Source: HNR sp040400085 (GTDB lineage Bacteria; Actinomycetota; Actinomycetes; Actinomycetales; Microbacteriaceae). Taken from it: a DNA stretch of 64,000 nt. The stretch is from positions 15,488 through 79,487 of the forward strand of contig JBBAQX010000016.1 of the NCBI GenBank assembly GCA_040400085.1, read 5' to 3'. A program made the position numbers and the translations under genes. Shown piece by piece: positions 54,953-63,218 of the stretch. The notes below the pieces were generated by a model. It searched no databases, had not been told where the DNA came from, and saw nothing but the letters and a program-made list of their open reading frames with translations. Each line of letters begins with the position of its first letter. Positions within the stretch are counted from its first letter, which is position 1.

Positions 54953-56350
54953 ATGAAAAAAATGTTCCCGAGATCAGCAGCCAAGGCCCTCGCCGCAGCA
55001 GCTATCCTCACCTCCGGCGCCCTCCTCCTCAGCGGCTGCGCGACCGGCTCCTCCGCTTCCGGATCGGGATCAGTTCCCGCCGCCGATGTCCTCGAAAAGA
55101 CGGATGGCGTAACCACCATCAGCTTCTGGCATTCGATGGACGGAAAGAACGCGCAATCACTCACAGAGCTGATCGACCAATTCAACTCTGAAAACGAAGG
55201 CAAGATCAAGGTCGAACCCGTATTCCAGGGGGACTATGACAACACGATCTCGAAGTTCAAGGCATCCGTTCAATCGAAGTCGACGCCCTCAATGGTGCAG
55301 ATCTACGACATCGGAACCCAATTCATGATCGACTCCCAGCAGACGATCGCAGCCCAAGACTTTATCGACCGGGACAAGAACGACGACCTGGGAGACCTTC
55401 AGCCGAATATTGCCGGGTACTACACAGTAAACGATAAGCTGCACTCGGTCCCGTTCAACGTTTCGATGCCGGTGCTCTACTACAACAAGACGGCAACCGA
55501 TGCGGCTGGGGTAAACCCCGATAGCCTCGCGACCCTCGATGGCCTGTCTGCCGCCGCCACCAAGCTCACCCGGGCAAACGGCGGAATCAACGACTTCGGC
55601 TACGCCTCGCGCACCTATGGCTGGTATGTAGAACAGTCGATTGCCGCCGGCGGCGAGCTGTATTGCGGCCCTGACAACGGGCGCGGAAGCGAACGTGCAA
55701 ACGAGTTTACCTTCGCCAACAAGGCATCCGAGAAGTTCATCGACACGATGAAAGATATGATCGGCACCGGAACCGCGGCAAACCTTGGCCTCGAATCGGA
55801 TCCTGCCAAGAAGGCGTTCTCCGCAGGAACCGCTGCAATGACGATCGAGTCCTCCGGCTCGCTGACCTCACTTACATCGGCGGCAAGCTTCGAGGTCGGG
55901 GTCTCACCCCTTCCGAAGATTGAAAAGAACGACTCTGGTCCCATCATCGGCGGAGCGTCGCTCTGGATCAACGCTGCCGGGCACTCTGATGCTGAGCAGG
56001 AAGCCGCCTGGCAGTTCTCGAAGTTCCTGTCAACGCCAGCAAGCCAGGCAAAGTGGTTCGCAGAGAGCGGCTACATCCCCACGACAAAGAGCGCGCTCGA
56101 TGAGAAGGTAGCGAAAGACGTTATCGAGCAGAAGCCCCAGTTTGCCGTCATCATCAAGCAGCTCGAAGACACCAAGGTAACCGCCGCAACCCAGGGTTGT
56201 GCCGCGGGAATCATGCCTCAGGCCCGCAAGGGACTTGAGGAAGCGATGGAGAAAGCAATTCTCGGCTCAGACACCAAGAAGACCCTCGAGGACGCCGCTA
56301 AGTCGCTAACCAGCGACCTCGAAACCTACAACTCGTCCGTAACGAAGTAG
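54953..56350 (+). CDS. Glycerol-3-phosphate-type ABC substrate-binding lipoprotein (UgpB type)
   Basis: 465 residues. The signal ends with LLLSGCATGSS, a lipobox with Cys. ISFWHSMDGKNAQSLTELI and FNVSMPVLYYNK, plus GWYVEQSIAAGGELYC and ESSGSLTSL followed by GGASLWIN, match UgpB proteins. It should bind sn-glycerol-3-phosphate or a glycerophosphodiester. The ATG has GAAAGAAG upstream. The operon continues with the phosphodiesterase after nine bases. Confidence 0.9.
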   Translation: MKKMFPRSAAKALAAAAILTSGALLLSGCATGSSASGSGSVPAADVLEKTDGVTTISFWHSMDGKNAQSLTELIDQFNSENEGKIKVEPVFQGDYDNTISKFKASVQSKSTPSMVQIYDIGTQFMIDSQQTIAAQDFIDRDKNDDLGDLQPNIAGYYTVNDKLHSVPFNVSMPVLYYNKTATDAAGVNPDSLATLDGLSAAATKLTRANGGINDFGYASRTYGWYVEQSIAAGGELYCGPDNGRGSERANEFTFANKASEKFIDTMKDMIGTGTAANLGLESDPAKKAFSAGTAAMTIESSGSLTSLTSAASFEVGVSPLPKIEKNDSGPIIGGASLWINAAGHSDAEQEAAWQFSKFLSTPASQAKWFAESGYIPTTKSALDEKVAKDVIEQKPQFAVIIKQLEDTKVTAATQGCAAGIMPQARKGLEEAMEKAILGSDTKKTLEDAAKSLTSDLETYNSSVTK

Positions 56351-56359
56351 GCTGACACC

Positions 56360-57160
56360 ATGACGCACAGTTCAACACCGGTCATGGCCCATCGGGGCGC
56401 AAGCGCCGAGTTCCCTGAGCACACCCTCGCCGCCTTCAAACGGGCAATCGAGGTCGGCGCCAACGGAATCGAGGTCGATGTCCACCTGACGCAAGACGGA
56501 CACGTCGTATGCATCCACGATCACACGTTGGATCGCACGAGCAACGGTTCCGGCCCCGTCGCGGAGCATACACTTGAGCAGCTCCGCGAAACCGACTTCG
56601 GGTCATGGTCCGACTGGACCGTACCTGAAGGGTCGTCGGTGAGCGCGGATGATGCGCACGGCATCCTCACGCTCGGCGAGCTACTGGACCTGATGCTGGA
56701 AGCGGGCAAGGGAATGCACCTGGCAGTCGAAACGAAGCATCCCTCGCCAGCGGGTGGCAAGCTCGACGAGGCCGTGGCCCGGATTCTGCGCGAGAAGGGA
56801 CTGATCCCTAAAGAGGGGCAGACCCCGAGCGTTCAGGTGAGGGTGATCAGCTTTGATGAGGATGCTCTGNNNNNNNNNNCTGCCCTCGCCCCTGGCATCC
56901 CCCTCGAACAACTCTGGGAGCATCCGCACGAGGAGTATCTGGAGGGCCGTTTCCCTGAACACATCTCGATCAGCGGGCCTAGCATCGAGCTGCTCACCGA
57001 GTTTCCCGAGATCACGGCAAACGCACTCGAGCAGGGGATGCGCGTGCATCCCTGGACGATCGATGAACCGGACGACGTGGATCGTTGCCTCGCGGCTAGC
57101 GTGGAAATGATCACCACGAACCGGCCACTTCAGGTGCTGGAGCGCGTGCGCACAGCTTAG
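56360..57160 (+). CDS. Glycerophosphodiester phosphodiesterase, interrupted by an assembly gap
   Basis: About 266 residues. Cleaves glycerophosphodiesters to glycerol-3-phosphate and an alcohol. Active-site motifs: VMAHRGASAEFPEHTLAAF, GIEVDVHLTQDG and CIHDHTLDRTSNG; the C-terminal block HPWTIDEPDDVDRCLA is conserved. Ten Ns (56870-56879) stand in the middle; the frame on each side is right for the family, and the five-residue gap of typical relatives fits ten unknown bases closely. No signal peptide, so it acts in the cytoplasm on imported substrate. Gene symbol ugpQ/glpQ would be a guess. Confidence 0.92.
   Translation: MTHSSTPVMAHRGASAEFPEHTLAAFKRAIEVGANGIEVDVHLTQDGHVVCIHDHTLDRTSNGSGPVAEHTLEQLRETDFGSWSDWTVPEGSSVSADDAHGILTLGELLDLMLEAGKGMHLAVETKHPSPAGGKLDEAVARILREKGLIPKEGQTPSVQVRVISFDEDALXXXXALAPGIPLEQLWEHPHEEYLEGRFPEHISISGPSIELLTEFPEITANALEQGMRVHPWTIDEPDDVDRCLAASVEMITTNRPLQVLERVRTA
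56870..56879. other. Run of ten Ns, assembly gap
   Basis: Ten undetermined bases inside the phosphodiesterase gene. They are the only ambiguous bases in the window. Confidence 1.
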
Positions 57161-57173
57161 GGCTAAACAACAA

Positions 57174-57210
57174 AAGGTGTCGGGCAACGAATGTTGCCCG
57201 ACACCTTTTT
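57174..57210. terminator. Bidirectional terminator between phosphodiesterase and helicase genes
   Basis: A perfect 15- to 17-bp stem (57172-57188 with 57193-57209), loop GAAT, with T-run on the plus strand and A-run (T-run on the minus strand) on the other side, so it can stop transcripts of both convergent genes. Confidence 0.95.
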
Positions 57211-57245
57211 AGCGTGCTTGTCCTATTGACCGTTCCGATTCGATC

Positions 57246-59531
57246 CTAGAGCTTATCGCCCGGGTAGAACGGGGTGAAGTCAGCCTTAATCTCGGCGCGA
57301 TCCAACAGTTCCATGGTGCGGCGCTGGCGGCTACGCGAGATCAACGTGAGCACGGTTCCGGTGCGACCGGCGCGGCCCGTACGGCCAGAGCGGTGCATGT
57401 AGGTCTTGTACTCGTCCGGCGGATCGGCCTGAACGACGAGGTCAATATCGTCGACGTGGATGCCGCGCGCCGCGACATCGGTCGCCACGAGAACGCTCAC
57501 CCGTCCGCTGGTGAGCTTCTCTAGGTTGCGCGTGCGGCGGGCCTGATTCAGGTCACCGTGGAGGCTAACCGCGGGGATGCCGGCATCCTCCAATTGATCC
57601 GTCAGGCGCTCAGCATAGGCACGGGTGCGCGAGAAGATCAGCGTCTTGCCGCCCTCGCGGCGATCCGCGAGCTGCTCGATGATCAGGTCCTTGTCGTTAC
57701 GGTCAACCAGCAGAACGCGGTGATCGATAGTTCCGGATGCCTGATCCTCGCCAGCGACCTCGCGCACGGCCGGGTCCACGAGGAACTCGTCCACGAGCAT
57801 CGCAACGCCCTTATCGAGGGTCGCCGAGAAGAGCAGCTTTTGCCCGCCCTTCTTGGTTCGATGGAGGATGCGCTGCACCGGCTCGAGGAAACCAAGATCG
57901 CACATGTGGTCGGCTTCGTCGAGGACGGTAATCGTCACCTCGGAAAGGTCAAGCTTGCGCTGCTCGATGAGGTCCTCGATACGACCGGGAGTTCCGACGA
58001 TGATGTCGACGCCTCGCTGGAGCGCGCCAACCTGGCGGGCCTGCGGGACGCCGCCGTAGATCTGGGTGGTGAACAGGCCTACCGAACGAGCGATGGGCTG
58101 AACCGTGCGGTCGATCTGCAGGGCAAGCTCGCGGGTCGGCGCCAGGATAAGCGCGCGGGGCTTGCGGCCCAGCTGACGGTTCTTGCCTCCGTTGTTCTCC
58201 ATGAGCTTCTCTACCAGGGGAGCTCCGAAGGCGATGGTCTTACCGGAGCCGGTGCGGCCTCGTCCGAGCACATCTTTTCCAGCGAGCACGTCGGGGATGG
58301 TCGCGGCCTGGATCGGGAACGGGCTGGGTGCGCCAAGGTCCTGCAGCGAACGGGCGATGTTATCGCCGAGACCGAGATCCTGCCAGCTCACACCCTCGAC
58401 GTCGGCCGCGAGGGTTGCCTTCGCCTCGAGACGCTCGAGCACGACGTCCTCTTCTGGCGTGAAGCGGGGCTTGTCGTCGCGCTTGAAATCAGGTTTGCCG
58501 TCACGCTTCGGGTAGAAGTCGGAGCCGCGTGCGCCGCGGTCGTTTCCGCCGGCGCGATCGTCGCGGCTGAAGCGCTCGGGGCGTCCTCCGCGGTCGTCGC
58601 GTGAGTATCCGCCGGTTGAACGTTCGGGGCGCGAGTTGCGCTCGTCGCGACCGTAGCTGCTGCGCTCGGGACGGGCACCGCGCTCGGCGCGGTCGTCACG
58701 GGTGTATGCGCCGCGTTCGGGGCGTGAACTACGCTCCGGGCGATCGGCGCGACTGCGGTCAGGGCGGTTGCTGTCGGCACGATTGCGGTCTGAGTAGCTG
58801 TTGAAGCTGCGCTCGGTACCGCGGTCGTCAAAGTAACGGCGTCCGGTACGCTCGCCGGAGGGGGCTCCGGCGCCGCGGAACTCGCCACGGTTCTCGCCGC
58901 GGTTTTCACCGCGAGGAGCGTAGCCCCGGTCGTCGCGTGCTGGGCGGTCTTGTCCGCGGTTGAACTCGCGTCCGCCGCCTTGGTAGCCACCGCGTTCGGG
59001 GCGTGATCCGCGCTCGGGACGTCCGCCACGATCATCGCGATATCCGCCGCCACTGTATGCGCCGCCACGCTCGGGGCGCGCGCCACGGTCGTCGCGGTTG
59101 TAGCCGCCGCGTTCCGGGCGACCGGCGCGGTCGTCACGGTTATAGCCGCCGCGTTCCGGACGTCCACCACGGTCGTCGCGATTGTAGCCGCCGCGTTCCG
59201 GACGTCCACCACGGTCGTCACGGTTGTAGCCGCCGCCCTGGTAACCGCCGCGTTCGCGGGGAGCAAAGTCTGAGCCGCGAGTTGTGCCGTAATCGCCACG
59301 TTCTCCTCGAGCTTCGCCCTCTGCAGGGCGAATGCGATTGCCGTTGGCATCGCGGGTGTCGCGGGGGAAACGATCAGTGCGTTCGCGTCTGGCGTCGCGC
59401 TGTTCTGTTCCCCAGCGGGCCTTCTTGGCGCCGCCTGTAGATCCAGACTGTCCGCGGTGTCCGCCGGCTGCGCCCTTGGGCACGTAGTTTTTGGCAGCTT
59501 TGAAGCCGCCCTTTTTGGTATTTTTGGGCAT
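57246..59531 (-). CDS. DEAD-box RNA helicase with long RGG-type N-terminus
   Basis: 761 residues from MPKNTKKGG; ATG 59531 has GGAAAG eight bases before it, whereas the open frame begins nine codons earlier. The first about 365 residues are Arg/Gly/Asp/Tyr-rich and disordered, with four 14-residue repeats of the type GGYNRDDRGGRPER (residues about 100-155). The helicase core follows: Q motif FPIQAATIP, motif I GRTGSGKT, DEAD box VLDEADHM, SAT (LLFSATL), motif VI HRSGRTGRAGRTG. The C-terminal tail is very short. Most DEAD helicases carry such basic regions at the C-terminus; here they are at the front. Likely role: ribosome assembly or RNA decay. Confidence 0.92.
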   Translation of the reverse strand: MPKNTKKGGFKAAKNYVPKGAAGGHRGQSGSTGGAKKARWGTEQRDARRERTDRFPRDTRDANGNRIRPAEGEARGERGDYGTTRGSDFAPRERGGYQGGGYNRDDRGGRPERGGYNRDDRGGRPERGGYNRDDRAGRPERGGYNRDDRGARPERGGAYSGGGYRDDRGGRPERGSRPERGGYQGGGREFNRGQDRPARDDRGYAPRGENRGENRGEFRGAGAPSGERTGRRYFDDRGTERSFNSYSDRNRADSNRPDRSRADRPERSSRPERGAYTRDDRAERGARPERSSYGRDERNSRPERSTGGYSRDDRGGRPERFSRDDRAGGNDRGARGSDFYPKRDGKPDFKRDDKPRFTPEEDVVLERLEAKATLAADVEGVSWQDLGLGDNIARSLQDLGAPSPFPIQAATIPDVLAGKDVLGRGRTGSGKTIAFGAPLVEKLMENNGGKNRQLGRKPRALILAPTRELALQIDRTVQPIARSVGLFTTQIYGGVPQARQVGALQRGVDIIVGTPGRIEDLIEQRKLDLSEVTITVLDEADHMCDLGFLEPVQRILHRTKKGGQKLLFSATLDKGVAMLVDEFLVDPAVREVAGEDQASGTIDHRVLLVDRNDKDLIIEQLADRREGGKTLIFSRTRAYAERLTDQLEDAGIPAVSLHGDLNQARRTRNLEKLTSGRVSVLVATDVAARGIHVDDIDLVVQADPPDEYKTYMHRSGRTGRAGRTGTVLTLISRSRQRRTMELLDRAEIKADFTPFYPGDKL
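59067..59234 (-). repeat. 42-bp tandem repeat in the helicase gene, four copies
   Basis: Four consecutive units coding for GGYNRDDR(G/A)(G/A)RPER. The units are near identical at the DNA level and in frame, so copy number can change without breaking the protein. This is coding repeat, not a CRISPR array. Confidence 0.9.
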
Positions 59532-59819
59532 GATACTTTCCGGGTTGTACTCGTGCATGAATCGCGTGAGTCACATAAGCAGCACAAAATAGCTGCAAGA
59601 ACTCTTGTTTACCCGGGCTGTATTGACCGGGACCGTTCACATCGTGTGTTTATACGCGGTATTGCGCATAAAACCGGCCCACCAGACTTACAAACCCATC
59701 TGCGCTACATGCGCAGTGTCCAGAGCCGACAGATCAACCTTACCCGATAAACCCTGAGAAGTCTCCCGACGTTCGGCCCGCACCGACCATGCAGCCCATC
59801 CCGCCCACGCCGCTACGCC

Positions 59820-60135
59820 CGGCCCAACCTCCGCGGCCCGGCCCAACCTCTAAGGCTCGGCCCAAGCTCCACCTTAGGCCGAGAACCCGCTACTTGAGCC
59901 GAGCAGGCAAGGTTCACGGTTAGGCGAATCAGCAAAGAAATCAGCCACATTTCCCTAGAGCACAAGGCACAGGACACAAAGCACAGGACACAAAGCTCAG
60001 AACTCAGGGCTCATCGAAAAACACCCCAAAAAGAGGCGGAACCGATACACTGGGCCCAAGCTGAGCGACCTCGGCCCAAGCTATGCTTTAGGCCATGCGT
60101 CGCTACCTAGGCCGAGCGGCATATCTTGGGCCGGG
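59820..60135. repeat. Degenerate GGCC-centred motif cluster, second island
   Basis: Instances: CGGCCCAA at 59820-59827, 59839-59846, 59858-59865 and 60072-60079; CTTAGGCCGAG 59873-59883; CTTGAGCCGAG 59893-59903; CCTAGGCCGAG 60106-60116; CTTGGGCCGGG 60125-60135. These share their core with the cluster at 31321-31407. Confidence 0.8.
59967..59994. repeat. 14-bp tandem duplication
   Basis: GCACAGGACACAAA occurs twice exactly (59967-59980 and 59981-59994), preceded by a related GCACAAG stretch. Intergenic. Confidence 0.9.
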
Positions 60136-60159
60136 CGCTCAGGGCGGCGCGCTGCAGGA

Positions 60160-60197
60160 CCTAGGCCAAACGTCATAACCTAGGCCAAACGTCATAA
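60160..60197. repeat. 19-bp tandem duplication carrying the island motif
   Basis: CCTAGGCCAAACGTCATAA is repeated exactly (60160-60178 and 60179-60197), followed by a degenerate third unit (CCGAGGCCTAGCATC). Each copy contains CCTAGGCC, the motif core of island 2. Confidence 0.9.
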
Positions 60198-60290
60198 CCG
60201 AGGCCTAGCATCGCAATGCGTGCTGCAGAGTCTTACAACCAGGACCAAAAGCTACAAGATACAGCAGATAGAACTCACTACTCCGCGCAT

Positions 60291-60821
60291 CTACTCCGTA
60301 CGCCGCTGCGCCATGAGCGCAGCGATCTGTTCCAACTCGTGAGAGGCATCGTCGTCGGTCCACTCAGCGACCCACTCGAAAAACTCGTGGGCGGCAGCCA
60401 GCAACTGGTCCACAAAGCTCTCGCGATGCACGTCCATCTCGGTGTCGCCTACGAGTACGAACGTCAATCCGTCGCGATCGTAGATCAGAAAATCGATTGG
60501 TTGATGCGGAAAGCTCACCTCGCCCTGCCCCGCGTCAAGGTACTCCTCGATCGCGGTGACCAGGTACGACCAGAGCGGCCACACGGCATCCCACATCGTG
60601 AGGTCGATAAGCGGGCGCCCGCCGTACCCGATCAGCAGAGCGCCGTCGCTCCAGCCGGGAACCACGGCACGCCGTTCGCGCCACCGCGTCGCTGACTTTT
60701 CGGGCTGCTCGATCACATCAAGCAGCACATCGTCCGGGTAATCAACAAAATCATCGAGCCCCGAGATATCGCGGGTAAACAGCATGGTACGAACGCTCAG
60801 TTCAAGAGAATGGATGCTCAT
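60291..60821 (-). CDS. Hypothetical protein coupled to HAD phosphatase gene
   Basis: 176 residues from ATG 60821, which overlaps the stop of the HAD gene as ATGA; the frame extends seven codons further up but inside the HAD gene. Acidic, soluble, with several Trp (VPGWSDGALL, LTMWDAVWPLWSYL, FFEWVAEW). It contains IYDRDGLTFVLVGDTEMDVH. I do not recognise the family, though it resembles small immunity-like or SUKH-type proteins in composition only. The translational coupling suggests a functional link to the phosphatase or simply economy. Confidence 0.7.
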   Translation of the reverse strand: MSIHSLELSVRTMLFTRDISGLDDFVDYPDDVLLDVIEQPEKSATRWRERRAVVPGWSDGALLIGYGGRPLIDLTMWDAVWPLWSYLVTAIEEYLDAGQGEVSFPHQPIDFLIYDRDGLTFVLVGDTEMDVHRESFVDQLLAAAHEFFEWVAEWTDDDASHELEQIAALMAQRRTE

Positions 60822-61687
60822 CCGCGCGCAAACTCCAACCACTCGCGCAGGAACTCAACGCCGGCCTCGTCGTGGATCAGTTCGCCGGCGGTCCGCACCG
60901 GGTACGCGCGTTCGAGGAGCCCGTCGGAGGGCCGCACATCGCCGTGCTCCACCTCGTAGCCGTTCTCGTGCAGCCAATCGGCCATCGCGTAGTCGGTGCG
61001 GGAGTCGCCGAGGGTGCGCCACGCACGAGGAACCTCGCGATCAGCCCCAATGAGTTCGAGGGAACGTTGCGCGCCCAGATCCTTGCCGACCAGGACGCTC
61101 TCGATATCGGTAGAGATGATGCTCGGATCAATCCGGTACGCCACGGCACCGGAAGCATCTGGCGTGGCCTGATCCCGCCGCCGCACGCCGTGACCCAGCC
61201 GCACGAGCTCGTCGTAGAAGACGCTATCGATCTCGGGCTGACGCGCCAGGTACTCCTCGGACGAAACGTGCATCTGCTGCTCGACCGAGACCATTGCCTG
61301 CTTGGTGTCGTCGTAGAAAACGGTGTCGGAGAATCGCTCGTTCACCACACCCTCAGCCCAGGCAGAGAAGCCGGATGGCAGGGCGGTCGCGGGGTCAACC
61401 GTCAACCCGGATACCCCGGCGCTCGTGAGCCGGAAGAGAACGGCTCCCTTCTCGCAGGCTCCGTACATCACGGCGTCCTCGCTGAGACCAGCGCTGAGGA
61501 GGGGCGGCAGGACGACATCGCGAATGAAAGCATCCGAGCGGCCGGTGTTGAAGACGACGGGGACCCCGGCATCCGCCAGCGATACCAGGAGGGTCGCGAT
61601 CTCGGGGATATTGATGGTTCGCGTGAGTGGACTCGCGATCGGTCCGTCTACGTCCAGTAATAGGCCAAGAGCTGCGCGTTGCGTCAT
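60818..61687 (-). CDS. HAD-superfamily hydrolase
   Basis: 289 residues from ATG 61687 with GGAGGG ten bases upstream; the open frame continues to 61735 without support. HAD motif I is LLLDVDGPIAS with nucleophile Asp12 and Asp14, motif II VVFNTGRSD, motif III a Lys in VLVGKDLGA, motif IV LGDSRTDYAMADWL. The large middle insertion is a cap of the COF-type. It should dephosphorylate a small metabolite, unknown. Divergent from hemY, with about 100 bases between the starts. Confidence 0.9.
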   Translation of the reverse strand: MTQRAALGLLLDVDGPIASPLTRTINIPEIATLLVSLADAGVPVVFNTGRSDAFIRDVVLPPLLSAGLSEDAVMYGACEKGAVLFRLTSAGVSGLTVDPATALPSGFSAWAEGVVNERFSDTVFYDDTKQAMVSVEQQMHVSSEEYLARQPEIDSVFYDELVRLGHGVRRRDQATPDASGAVAYRIDPSIISTDIESVLVGKDLGAQRSLELIGADREVPRAWRTLGDSRTDYAMADWLHENGYEVEHGDVRPSDGLLERAYPVRTAGELIHDEAGVEFLREWLEFARG

Positions 61688-61785
61688 CCGACACCCTCCA
61701 ATTCTGTGCCGGTAATTATGCCCCCGCACGGTCACGAGTCTATCCTCACTACCTGACCTGCGCAGAGTCTGAGAGAATATACCCC

Positions 61786-63201
61786 ATGCCTAAGCACTCG
61801 TCGCCGATAGCCGACCGCGATAGCACCGACTCTCCAATCACGGTCATCGTGGGTGGCGGTATAGCCGGTCTCACCGCGGCGCTAGTCTGTGCGCGCAACG
61901 GGCATCGCGTGACGGTGTTGGAGCAGGCTCCGGCAGCGGGCGGCATTGTGTCGCGCCACACGCTGGGAGGTCACGATCTGGATGCCGGGGCGGAAAGTTT
62001 CTCGACCAGGAGCCCCTGTGTTCCTGACTTTCTCGAGAGCCTCGGCCTGGGCTCACGCATCGTACTGCCGAGCCAGGCCGGGGCCTGGATCTTCAGCGCA
62101 GATAAGTCCGGCAAAACGTATACCGCGCCCCTACCAAAGACGGGTTTGCTCGGCATCCCCGGGAATCCGCTCGCCCCCGACGTTCGCCGGGCAATAGGGC
62201 TGCCAGCAGCGCTCAGGGCCGCGACCGATCGATGGAAGAAACCGGATGCCTCATTCGGCGCACTCAGCCTGGGCGAGTTGGTCCGCACCCGCCTAGGCGC
62301 GGCCACCCTTGATCGCCTCGTGCGGCCCGTCGTCGGCGGCGTCTATGCCGCAGATCCCGATACGCTGGCCGTGGACTCGATCTCCCCCAGCCTGCGGGCT
62401 GAGCTACTGAAGAGGGGCTCACTGACCCGGGCGGTCGCGGCGCTGTCCGCCCAAGCGCAACCGGGTTCGGCGGTGCGCGGGGTGATCGGCGGTAATCTCG
62501 AGATCGTGGCGGCAATCGAGCGAGAGCTGCGCGAGCTGGGCGCCCAGATTCTTACCGATCACCGCGCAATCCAGCTTCGGCGGCGGGGTGTCGGCTGGGT
62601 GGTCGACGATCGGATCGAGGCCAACAACGTGATCCTGGCGTGCCCACCTGTCGCGGCGGCAAATCTTCTTGCGGGCGTCAACAGCGAACTCGTGCCCTTC
62701 GCGGCTCAGCCCAACGCGACCCGGCTCGAGACGATTATGGTGCGCGCGGCATCCCTCAATGGAGCACCTCGCGGAACGGGGATGCTGCTCGGGCAGACGC
62801 ATGGCCTGGTTGGCGCCGCGGCTCTCACTCACTCTTCGGCGAAGTGGCCGTGGCTTGGGGAGAGGCTGGGTCCTGACCTTCACGTGATCCGGCTGTCCTA
62901 TACGGAGGATGCATCGGGCACTAATGGCGTGATCTCTCGCGATACCGACCCGCACGAGGCCCTCTCGGATGCGAGCACTCTCATGGGGATGCGCATCACC
63001 CCATCGATGCTGGTCGATCACGATTCGGTGACCTGGACGCAGTGGCCGGTCACCCCCGCGTCGGTGCGCAGCGTGCTGGCTAAGCTTCCGAATTACCCCG
63101 GGCTCGGGATTACGGGATCGTGGGCTACGGGCACGGGACTGGCCTCTGTCATACCGGGAGCCATCGATGAGGCAGAAAGAGTTTGTCAAGCGGTACGGTA
63201 A
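61786..63201 (+). CDS. hemY: Protoporphyrinogen/coproporphyrinogen oxidase HemY type
   Basis: 471 residues from ATG 61786; the open frame begins far upstream (61627) inside the HAD gene's promoter side and without support. FAD-binding N-terminus VIVGGGIAGLTAALVCARNG and VLEQAPAAGGIVSR, then FSTRSPCVPDFLESLGL, and the C-terminal GLGITGSWATGTGLASVIPG. In actinobacteria this enzyme oxidises coproporphyrinogen III to coproporphyrin III in the coproporphyrin-dependent haem route. Followed by the hemQ-like gene, 8-17 bases on depending on its start. Confidence 0.9.
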   Translation: MPKHSSPIADRDSTDSPITVIVGGGIAGLTAALVCARNGHRVTVLEQAPAAGGIVSRHTLGGHDLDAGAESFSTRSPCVPDFLESLGLGSRIVLPSQAGAWIFSADKSGKTYTAPLPKTGLLGIPGNPLAPDVRRAIGLPAALRAATDRWKKPDASFGALSLGELVRTRLGAATLDRLVRPVVGGVYAADPDTLAVDSISPSLRAELLKRGSLTRAVAALSAQAQPGSAVRGVIGGNLEIVAAIERELRELGAQILTDHRAIQLRRRGVGWVVDDRIEANNVILACPPVAAANLLAGVNSELVPFAAQPNATRLETIMVRAASLNGAPRGTGMLLGQTHGLVGAAALTHSSAKWPWLGERLGPDLHVIRLSYTEDASGTNGVISRDTDPHEALSDASTLMGMRITPSMLVDHDSVTWTQWPVTPASVRSVLAKLPNYPGLGITGSWATGTGLASVIPGAIDEAERVCQAVR

Positions 63202-63218
63202 AGAGGATGATGGGAAAC

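Larger units (their letters stand above)
59532..60290. other. Repeat-bearing intergenic island 2
   Basis: About 760 bases without a convincing gene between the helicase start and a hypothetical gene. The first about 220 bases should contain the helicase promoter and leader. The rest carries numerous CGGCCCAA, CTTAGGCCGAG and CTTGGGCCGGG motifs (59820-60135), a 14-bp tandem repeat and a 19-bp tandem repeat, listed separately. Confidence 0.7.

Noticed and set aside
59067..59234. Regular 42-bp repeats resembling a CRISPR array
   Set aside because: Repeats are contiguous without unique spacers, a multiple of three, and encode GGYNRDDRGGRPER units inside the helicase frame.
59457..59750. 97-codon plus-strand frame across the helicase start
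   Set aside because: It is antisense to the start of the helicase and covers its promoter; no similarity to a known family.
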